This document shows, piece after piece, positions 57,184 through 64,000 of a DNA stretch of 64,000 bases. A model generated the notes under the pieces. That model was not told where the DNA came from. It ran no database searches and saw only the letters and a list, made by a program, of their open reading frames with translations. This DNA is from Acinetobacter sp. WCHA45. Lineage in GTDB: Bacteria; Pseudomonadota; Gammaproteobacteria; Pseudomonadales; Moraxellaceae. Location of the stretch: positions 682,001 through 746,000 of the forward strand of contig NZ_CP028561.1 in assembly GCF_002165255.2 (NCBI RefSeq), written 5' to 3'. A program made the position numbers and the translations under genes. Each line of letters opens with the position of its first letter. Within the stretch, counting starts at the first letter, position 1.

Positions 57184-57218
57184 AGTGACCTAAAAATTCC
57201 TCCAAATTCAAAAACGAC

Positions 57219-57268
57219 AAAAGCCGCCCCTGTTCTTCCCGAGGGAAGAACAATATGGACGGGCTTTT
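57219..57268 (+). terminator. Hairpin, probable terminator or leader, between nuclease and RDF-like genes
   Basis: Inner stem GTTCTTCC/GGAAGAAC (57232-57251) closed by an outer AAAGCC..GGGCTTT pairing, followed by a short T run. It lies 36 bases after the nuclease stop. Confidence 0.6.
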
Positions 57269-57354
57269 GCTGATCGATCACATCTATTTATTCAATATTT
57301 CCAACGTTTCACATAAAGCAGTGAATCAGTAAGAAAATACCAGAGGACATACCT

Positions 57355-58257
57355 ATGATTAAAGGTTTAGCCATTACCCCACCTGTTTTAGGTCGTATTA
57401 GCATCGGCAAGATTGTCGAAAGGAACGGCAAACGTATCCCTGAAAAGGATGACCAATTTACCATTACCAGCCAAATCCAGAATAAGGATGGCTGGGTCAA
57501 ACATCCACTAGATGAACAACTTAGAGCTAAAGCACCGAACCAACACCAAAAGTTAAGAAGCATTCCTGTGCGTATGATCTTTAATGATCCTGAACTAAAC
57601 TTGCGGGCAGAGTACAGCCTATTTGACCGCCAGACTGGACGCTTGATCTGTTCAGGCAATGGGGAAACCTGTCAGCGACTTGGGCAAAATGGCATTGAAC
57701 AGCATCTATGCCCATCCCCTGATTTATGTCCATTGGCACAGGGCGGGCTGTGTAAGCCTTATGGCAGACTCTACGTCAATTTAGATGAATCAGATGAATT
57801 TGGCACATTCATCTTTAGAACCACAGGTTTTAACAGCATACGGACTTTGGCGGCACGGCTTCGTTACTATCATGCAGCATCGGGTGACTTGCTTTCGTGT
57901 TTGCCATTACAACTGACTTTAAGAGGTAAAAGCACCACACAAAGTTACCGTACCCCGATCTATTACGTGGATTTAACTTTAAGGGATGGTGTGAATTTGC
58001 AGGAGGCAATTAGCTCGGCCAAGCAAATTGATGGACAGAGCAAGGCAGCAGGCTTTTATCAGGAGGCGTTGGATCATGTGGCACGGCAGGGTTACGGCAA
58101 TGCCAGTTTTGAGGTGGGCGGTGACGAGGGTCTAGATATTGTTGAGGAGTTTTATACGGATGAATCAAGACCAGAACAGCATCAGCAAGCCTATGATTTG
58201 ACTCATGTACAGGATATTCAGAAAGGTTTACAGCAGTCGGTGCAGGCTTTGAATTGA
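57355..58257 (+). CDS. Recombination-directionality-factor-like / metal-binding island protein
   Basis: A 300-residue protein annotated in similar islands as hydrolase or metal-binding protein and related to the gp3-like recombination directionality factor family. The start MIKGLAITPPVLGRISIGK is typical. Five cysteines at about 99, 106, 119, 125 and 133 can form a zinc site, preceding GRLYVNLDESDEFGTFIFRTTGF. Such factors steer serine integrases in some phages, yet no serine integrase is present in the window. Confidence 0.75.
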   Translation: MIKGLAITPPVLGRISIGKIVERNGKRIPEKDDQFTITSQIQNKDGWVKHPLDEQLRAKAPNQHQKLRSIPVRMIFNDPELNLRAEYSLFDRQTGRLICSGNGETCQRLGQNGIEQHLCPSPDLCPLAQGGLCKPYGRLYVNLDESDEFGTFIFRTTGFNSIRTLAARLRYYHAASGDLLSCLPLQLTLRGKSTTQSYRTPIYYVDLTLRDGVNLQEAISSAKQIDGQSKAAGFYQEALDHVARQGYGNASFEVGGDEGLDIVEEFYTDESRPEQHQQAYDLTHVQDIQKGLQQSVQALN

Positions 58258-58332
58258 TTTGGTAACAGCAAAACTAATGGGATTATTTGTTAATCGCGTC
58301 ACTTGGTCAGCTAGGGAAGTCAATCAATAGCT

Positions 58333-58360
58333 AGGAGGCTTATGCCTCCTTATTTTTTTT
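58333..58360 (+). terminator. Intrinsic terminator after RDF-like gene
   Basis: Stem AGGAGGC/GCCTCCT with a TTAT loop, followed by TA and eight T. Confidence 0.9.
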
Positions 58361-58424
58361 AGAAAAATACATATTTTACTCTTATATGTCAGTTTTAACT
58401 TAGAAGCTACAATATATTTAAAAT

Positions 58425-58491
58425 GGCTTTGTTGCATAAATATCGGGAAGATAGACTGACTCATCTTTATTTTTATTTATGCAACAAAGCC
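58425..58491. mobile_element. 67-bp palindromic element with perfect 18-bp IS-like ends
   Basis: GGCTTTGTTGCATAAATA (58425-58442) and its exact complement (58474-58491) enclose 31 bases. The ends resemble, from memory, the terminal repeats of IS903/IS17-type IS5-family elements. No transposase fits between them, so this is a MITE or an internal-deletion remnant. The nine-base flanks are not clear target duplications. Confidence 0.6.
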
Positions 58492-58540
58492 AATTTTTAT
58501 TCTAAGTAATAGAAATGATTTTAATTATTTTATTGACTTT

Positions 58541-58598
58541 GTTAACATTTGTAATGCAATATATATCTTTTAAAACATATAGTTAAGTAAATGTTAAC
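58541..58598. promoter_or_regulatory. Inverted repeat in the promoter region of the giant gene
   Basis: GTTAACATTT (58541-58550) and AAATGTTAAC (58589-58598) are exact complements separated by 38 AT-rich bases. A weak TTGACT lies at 58533. It may be an operator pair; no regulator is known. Confidence 0.4.
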
Positions 58599-58652
58599 AA
58601 TGTGTTTTTATTTTTAAATTTTAGTTTACTTGGGTATTTAGGGGTGGTTTCA

Positions 58653-61600
58653 ATGCGATCTAAAAGTGTATTGCAGTTTTGTGTTGCCTTTTTTTTATTG
58701 GTTATTAGCTTAACGTTACAATCACTCGCAAATGCCAGCTTATTTTTAACTCCTAAACATGATCACCATCATAATCATCATTCATGTCACGTAAATCAAC
58801 ATAAAAAAGAGTGCATATTTAAATCAATTGCACTGCCAATTGATCAATTTAATGATGCTTCAATTAATCAAGTATTTACCTTAACACAGCATGTTCCAAG
58901 TATTAACCAGACAGGTTTTTCATGGATCAACTGGCAAGGTGAAAAAGGTCTATTACCTGTATTAAGCGAGTTAGCGCAAAATAATCCATCTCAAAGTTAC
59001 CATAATCCCTTTGACCAAAAAGATAAAACACCGAATGTAAATGATTGGATGTATTCAGCATCATTAAGTGATATTGAAAATATTGACGTTGCACTAAAAT
59101 TTAAACTCTTCCATCAAAAGAAAGAAGTTTGGGTTCCACTATGGAAAGCTCAATCTACTTTGCAGGAACAAGAAGAATGGGGGTGGAATAAAATTGTAGG
59201 ATGGGTAAGTAATGTAACTTGCAAAATTGGTTTAGGACATTGTGAAGACCGATTAGTCTATCAAATCGGTGGTTATGCCGTTATTGATATAATAGATGTT
59301 GGATTTACTTATCAAAATAATAAAAAAATACCTTGGATTAAAGTCGTCTTTAAAGGTTTTAAACACTGTTTTAATACCCCACCAGATGCAACAGATATTG
59401 ATGTTGTAACGAATGAAGATCAAGCTGTCGCAGTTCAGCTTAAAGGAAGTGATGCTGACAATAATCCATTGTCCTATACCGTGAGTACACCACCAAAACA
59501 TGGAAAATTAGAAGGCAGTGTGCCAAACCTAAGCTATATTCCTGACCCAAATTTTGTAGGTCAGGATGAATTTTTTTATACGGTAAATGATGGTTCTGAA
59601 AGTACGACAGCAAAAGTAACCATTACAGTCAAACCAGTGAACGATGCGCCTATTGCCCAAAATCAACAATTAACAGTGGCAGAAGATCATCCACTTAATC
59701 TGGTTTTAACAGGTACAGATATTGATAGCCCTAATTTGAGTTATGCCATTGAGAGTCAGCCTTTACATGGAAAGGTGGTTCAAGTAGGTGGTCAATATCA
59801 ATATATTCCCGACCCTGATTATGTTGGAGAGGATAGTTTTAGATTTTCAGTGTCTGATGGTGAATTATCAGCGAGTGGTTTGATTCAGATCACGGTGACA
59901 CCTGTCAATGATGCGCCTGTAGCACAGGCATTTGATATTGAGACAGCAGAAGATACAACAGTTGAAATTCAGCTTAAAGGCACCGATCCTGACAATGATA
60001 TTTTGACTTATACAATAACAAATAGACCACAACACGGTATTTTGGTGGGTTTTGGACAAAATCTTCAATATATTCCACACCCAAACTATTTTGGTAAAGA
60101 TGAATTTACCTATACAGTCAATGATGGGCAGCTCACTAGTACGGCGATTGTCAAAATCAATGTATTACCAGTCAATGATATGCCTGTTGCACCAGATATC
60201 GAATTGACCGTCAATGAAGATGGAGAAGTGAAACTCCCATTGCCTGAGCTTGATGTTGATGGAGAGCCTGTTAAATATGAATTTGACGATCCACGTAATC
60301 AAATTGATGATTTTATTTGGATTTCAAATTCAGGTGAAGGAACAATATCAAAAATCAATGTAGATAGTGGTGTAGAGCTTGCCCGTTACCGTACTGGTCC
60401 AACAACTGCTGGAAATCCATCTAGAATTGCAGTTGACTTAGATGGTCATGCTTGGGTAGGTAATCGTGCCAATAATACCATTACTAAAATTGGTTTAAAG
60501 GAAAAGGGACAGTGTATTGATCGCAATCATAATGGTGTGATTGATACATCTACTGGATCTCAAGATATTAAGGCATGGGGCGGCTATTTTGGTGATGGTC
60601 AAGGTGTGAACAATGCCTCAGATGAATGTATTTTATTGCATGTGCAGGTACAAAAACAAAATATTGCAACCCCAACAGATATCCGTATGGTTGCAGTTGA
60701 CAAAGACAATAATGTCATTGTGGGTGGTACAAATATTCGGTCTGTATTTAAGATCAATGGTCAGACAGGCGAAGTCATTAAAGGGTTGAATACGGCTGGT
60801 TCTTTTTATGGTGGGTTTGTTGATCAGTATGGTCGTACATGGGCAATTTCACGTTACTCAGGTCGTGGTGTCATTATTCGAGTGGATGCTGCTTTTGAAC
60901 AATCAGAACTGGTTGACTTAGGGCAAGATCTTTATGGGATTGCACTGGATAAAGAAGGAATTGTTTGGGCGGATTCTTTAAGTTCACCTGCAATTGTTGC
61001 GTATGATCCTAAAAATCCATCACAAACCAAGATTTTTTATCAGCAAAATCGATCTGGTTCATGTTATGCACAGGGCATGGTATTGAATACCAGTGGAGAT
61101 ATTTATATTGCAGGTTGTTTGAATTCAAATGTTGTTGGGCATTATAAAAAACAAATCAAAGCGGATGGCAGCTTTGACCTTAAATTTATTGCAAATTATG
61201 TTGTTGGAGCGGGTCCGACAGGTGTGGCTATTGATAAAAATGGTGCAGTTTGGGCGTCTAATTATTATGGCAATAGTGTGTCACGTATTCAGTTTAATGC
61301 AGCAGGCTCAACTCAAATTCAAAGTTTCCCTGTAGGTGTAAATCCCTATAACTATAGTGATATGACAGGTTATTTCCTAAAAAGCTATACCTCTAAGTTG
61401 ATTGGTGGTATCGAAGGGACTTTGCCGAATTTTGTCTATAAACCTGCTTTAGATTTCAATGGTACAGAAACGATTTACTATAAAGCTTATGACCATGCAA
61501 CAGGTCAATATGTTTCGGGCAAAATCATTATTCGTGTAACACCTGTAAATGATGCTCCAATCGTAGAGGACAGCAGCTATAGTTTAAATGAAGATGCGAG

Positions 61601-64000
61601 TGTAGGTTTCGATTTGCTTGGAACGGATAAGGAAACAAGTACTGACCAACTTGTATTTAAGATCACGCAACAACCAACATCTGGTACGTTAGAGGGATCG
61701 GGCAGACGTTGGACATATAAACCAAATCCAGATTTTAATGGCACAGACTCCATTCAATATACAGTCAGTGATGGTCAGGAAACCAGTGTTGGAACCATTA
61801 GCTTTAATGTTGCGGCAGTGAATGATAGCCCAGTTGCTCAGGCTTTGAATATATCTGTAGATGAAGATCAATTCGTTGCAATAAAACTGCAAGGCACAGA
61901 TGTGGATGGTGATACGCTCAGTTACAGTATTATCAGACCTCCTGCTTCTGGTGTTGTGACAGGTCAGGGACAGGATTATGTTTACACACCGAATGCCAAT
62001 TTTAGTGGTACAGACACTTTTGAGTATGCGGTCAGTGATGGCAAATTAGTACATAAAGCCATCGTGACAATTGTTGTTCGTCCAGTGAATGATGCACCTG
62101 TAGCCAATAATCAAGAGATTGAAGTTCGTAAAAATAAAACGGGTTCAATTGTACTGACTGCTACAGATGTTGATAGTGCCAACCTAACTTATCAGCTAAG
62201 TTCAGCACCAAGTCATGGTACGATTACAGGAACAGCGCCGAATTTCGTTTATACCCCAGCGACTGGTTATGTGGGAGCAGATGAGTTCCAGTTTACAGTG
62301 AGTGATGGAACCTCAGTGGGTACTGGACGAGTTCAGATTCAGGTGGTGGATACACCAAACCGCTTGCCTGAATGGCAATCTGTACCGCCTACGCAGGCAG
62401 AAGTGGGGACATTGTATCAATATAGCTTACAGGCGACAGACCCAGATCAAGACCCAATTGCCTATCATTTAGCAGCGAATGCCCCTCAAGGAATGAGCCT
62501 TAATGGCAATGTAGTGTCATGGACACCACAGGAAGGGCAAGAGGGCAATGTTGAGTTCCAAGTTGTTGCAACAGATACTGAAAATGGTTCAACAGTTCAA
62601 ACTGTGAAATTAACAGTACAAGCACGAAATGTTGCACCTGTGATTCATTCAAAACCGAGCTATAGCACTACTGCCGCTAAGCCGTACAAATACCAGTTGG
62701 TGGCTGATGACGCGAATCAGGATAAATTAACTTATAGCCTTGACCACGCACCTGTAGGAATGAAGATCAATGCTGAAACAGGATTGTTGACATGGGAACA
62801 GGCGGTTGAGGGGCAATACAATATTGTGGTCAAAGTCAGTGATGGTCGCTGGATTGTATCTCAGAGCTATACATTGACTGTAACGCCACCACAACCACTT
62901 TCAGTTGAAATCGTTGTACCTGATCAAATCAAGCTCAATGAAGCCTTTAGTATCAAGGCACAAGTCGGTGGTTCGAGTAGTAATACCACAGTTCAACTCT
63001 GGGTTGATGGCGTGGAGGTTGCCTTAGATAATAATTATCAAACGACATTAACCCTGTCTCAATCGGGACAGCATACTGTTACCGTGATTGCTAAAGATGG
63101 AACTGAAACTCAAACCAAAACCATCAATATTTGGGTGACGGATACCTCTGATACAACAGCACCACAAGTCACATTAAATGGTTTGGATAATCTAGCTACG
63201 ATTACGAAACCAACCTCAATTATGGGACAGATTTCTGACCAGAACCTAAGCCATTGGACAGTGAGCTTATATGATGTTGATGGTGAGGGGCGAAGCGTTT
63301 GGACCAAAGAGGGACAGGGGAATATCAATGGCGAACTTGCTGTAATTGATCCAACCTTATTGGTCAATGGGGTATACACAGTTGTGGTTCGTGTGGTTGA
63401 TATTGGGGGTAATGTCACAGAAGTAGTTCGTGACATTATTATCGATGGCAAGATGAAAGTAGGTGAACTGGCATTTACCTTGGAAGATGCTGTGATCCCG
63501 ATGCCAGGTCTAGATATTAGTTTACAACGAAGTTATGACAGCCGTTTAGGACATCGAGTGGGTGATTTTGGTCACGCATGGAGTTTGGGCATCCAGCAAA
63601 TGCAGATGCGCCAAAGCCGTCCGATTCATACAGGTTGGGAAACCTATATGAAAAGTATATTGCTACAAACTTCGGGTACACAGTTGGGTACGATTTGCTT
63701 ACGTCAACGTAATAGCAAACCATTGCCAACAGTCACTGTGACTTTACCTAACGGTGATGTTGAAACATTCCAAGTCGAATTGGGTTGTGCATCAGGACTT
63801 CGAGACCGCAACACAGGCGAGATCATTCAGGGCAATTCATTCCCTGTGACATTTAAGCCAGTGGGTGATACCCAAAGTCGTTTTAACATCACAGGAGAAA
63901 CCACAGTTTCAGTGATTAATGGACGTTGGTCATCATCATCAGTCCAAGAAATTGATGACAATGGCAATGTTGACTACCTCTGGTATATCCCGAGTGAATT
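58653..64000 (+). CDS. Giant exported cadherin-like/Ig repeat protein with inserted beta-propeller and RHS start (3' end outside window)
   Basis: An open frame of 1,782 visible codons from ATG 58653 (after AGGGGTGG) to the window edge, no stop. A signal peptide ends near residue 28 and is followed by a His-rich stretch, HDHHHNHHSCHVNQH (36-50). Cadherin-like repeats of about 89 residues run from about 246; their ends are marked by VNDAPVA-type motifs near 329, 418, 507, 964, 1055 and 1144. Residues of about 550-910 form a Vgb/NHL-like beta-propeller inside the fourth repeat. Further Ig-like domains run to about 1600. The end begins an RHS-type region (MPGLDISLQRSYDSRLG). An adhesin or RHS toxin carrier is inferred. 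Confidence 0.85.
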   Translation, partial: MRSKSVLQFCVAFFLLVISLTLQSLANASLFLTPKHDHHHNHHSCHVNQHKKECIFKSIALPIDQFNDASINQVFTLTQHVPSINQTGFSWINWQGEKGLLPVLSELAQNNPSQSYHNPFDQKDKTPNVNDWMYSASLSDIENIDVALKFKLFHQKKEVWVPLWKAQSTLQEQEEWGWNKIVGWVSNVTCKIGLGHCEDRLVYQIGGYAVIDIIDVGFTYQNNKKIPWIKVVFKGFKHCFNTPPDATDIDVVTNEDQAVAVQLKGSDADNNPLSYTVSTPPKHGKLEGSVPNLSYIPDPNFVGQDEFFYTVNDGSESTTAKVTITVKPVNDAPIAQNQQLTVAEDHPLNLVLTGTDIDSPNLSYAIESQPLHGKVVQVGGQYQYIPDPDYVGEDSFRFSVSDGELSASGLIQITVTPVNDAPVAQAFDIETAEDTTVEIQLKGTDPDNDILTYTITNRPQHGILVGFGQNLQYIPHPNYFGKDEFTYTVNDGQLTSTAIVKINVLPVNDMPVAPDIELTVNEDGEVKLPLPELDVDGEPVKYEFDDPRNQIDDFIWISNSGEGTISKINVDSGVELARYRTGPTTAGNPSRIAVDLDGHAWVGNRANNTITKIGLKEKGQCIDRNHNGVIDTSTGSQDIKAWGGYFGDGQGVNNASDECILLHVQVQKQNIATPTDIRMVAVDKDNNVIVGGTNIRSVFKINGQTGEVIKGLNTAGSFYGGFVDQYGRTWAISRYSGRGVIIRVDAAFEQSELVDLGQDLYGIALDKEGIVWADSLSSPAIVAYDPKNPSQTKIFYQQNRSGSCYAQGMVLNTSGDIYIAGCLNSNVVGHYKKQIKADGSFDLKFIANYVVGAGPTGVAIDKNGAVWASNYYGNSVSRIQFNAAGSTQIQSFPVGVNPYNYSDMTGYFLKSYTSKLIGGIEGTLPNFVYKPALDFNGTETIYYKAYDHATGQYVSGKIIIRVTPVNDAPIVEDSSYSLNEDASVGFDLLGTDKETSTDQLVFKITQQPTSGTLEGSGRRWTYKPNPDFNGTDSIQYTVSDGQETSVGTISFNVAAVNDSPVAQALNISVDEDQFVAIKLQGTDVDGDTLSYSIIRPPASGVVTGQGQDYVYTPNANFSGTDTFEYAVSDGKLVHKAIVTIVVRPVNDAPVANNQEIEVRKNKTGSIVLTATDVDSANLTYQLSSAPSHGTITGTAPNFVYTPATGYVGADEFQFTVSDGTSVGTGRVQIQVVDTPNRLPEWQSVPPTQAEVGTLYQYSLQATDPDQDPIAYHLAANAPQGMSLNGNVVSWTPQEGQEGNVEFQVVATDTENGSTVQTVKLTVQARNVAPVIHSKPSYSTTAAKPYKYQLVADDANQDKLTYSLDHAPVGMKINAETGLLTWEQAVEGQYNIVVKVSDGRWIVSQSYTLTVTPPQPLSVEIVVPDQIKLNEAFSIKAQVGGSSSNTTVQLWVDGVEVALDNNYQTTLTLSQSGQHTVTVIAKDGTETQTKTINIWVTDTSDTTAPQVTLNGLDNLATITKPTSIMGQISDQNLSHWTVSLYDVDGEGRSVWTKEGQGNINGELAVIDPTLLVNGVYTVVVRVVDIGGNVTEVVRDIIIDGKMKVGELAFTLEDAVIPMPGLDISLQRSYDSRLGHRVGDFGHAWSLGIQQMQMRQSRPIHTGWETYMKSILLQTSGTQLGTICLRQRNSKPLPTVTVTLPNGDVETFQVELGCASGLRDRNTGEIIQGNSFPVTFKPVGDTQSRFNITGETTVSVINGRWSSSSVQEIDDNGNVDYLWYIPSE

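Larger units (their letters stand above)
58258..58652. other. Gene-free region before the giant protein gene
   Basis: The 395 bases hold the terminator of the RDF-like gene, a 67-base palindromic IS-end-like element and, further right, a 10-base inverted repeat. The remainder is AT-rich with no coding frame. Confidence 0.6.

Noticed and set aside
46500..58360. Complete prophage
   Set aside because: No capsid, portal, terminase, tail or lysis genes were recognised, only regulatory, replication-like and recombination genes.

Overview
The window looks like chromosome of a gamma-proteobacterium of the Acinetobacter type. This rests on low-GC coding sequence, the gene sets zipA-ligA, bioA-F-C-D, scpA-scpB-rluB, yceD-rpmF-fabD-fabG-acpP, pth-rplY-prs-tRNA(Gln)-ispE-lolB and smpB, and a BamD with a long C-terminal tail. 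No database search was possible. The genus is inferred from gene content and recalled gene order.

Bases 1-46.4 kb are mostly housekeeping genes. In order they hold: the zipA 3' end and ligA; an SDR epimerase, a bacterioferritin and an exported peroxiredoxin; a BioH-like esterase followed by bioA-bioF-bioC-bioD with an overlapping SUKH-type gene; and an oligopeptide uptake operon with two substrate-binding proteins, an exported M3 peptidase, two permeases and a fused double ATPase. Next come rluB-scpB-scpA, a GNAT-like protein, a YciO-type protein, epmC, the fatty-acid cluster with a second acyl carrier protein, a BON-LysM protein, thiD and a HAD phosphatase. The rest of this part holds ribB under an FMN riboswitch, panD, pth, rplY, prs, four identical tRNA-Gln(TTG) genes, ispE, lolB, a TPR protein, hemA, dnaG, bamD, rluD, pgeF, a flavodoxin-like protein and smpB.

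Bases 46.4-58.3 kb form an accessory island next to smpB. It carries AlpA-like and PrtN-like regulators with a previously untracked 34-codon gene between them, two unrecognised proteins (457 and 310 aa), an inovirus Gp2/YagK-YfjJ-like protein, four exported proteins (two with the DUF1566/Lcl domain), and a DUF932, YqaJ-exonuclease and RDF-like gene series. A gene-free tract with several hairpins and a strong terminator precedes the DUF932 gene. I see no integrase in the window.

From 58,653 to the window end runs one open frame of more than 1,780 codons. It encodes an exported, repeat-rich giant protein: a His-rich N-terminus, cadherin-like repeats of about 89 residues with a beta-propeller inserted inside one repeat, further Ig-like domains, and then the start of an RHS/YD-type region cut off by the window edge. 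A 67-bp palindromic IS-end-like element lies just upstream. This protein and the unknown genes of the island are the best candidates for undescribed biology here.
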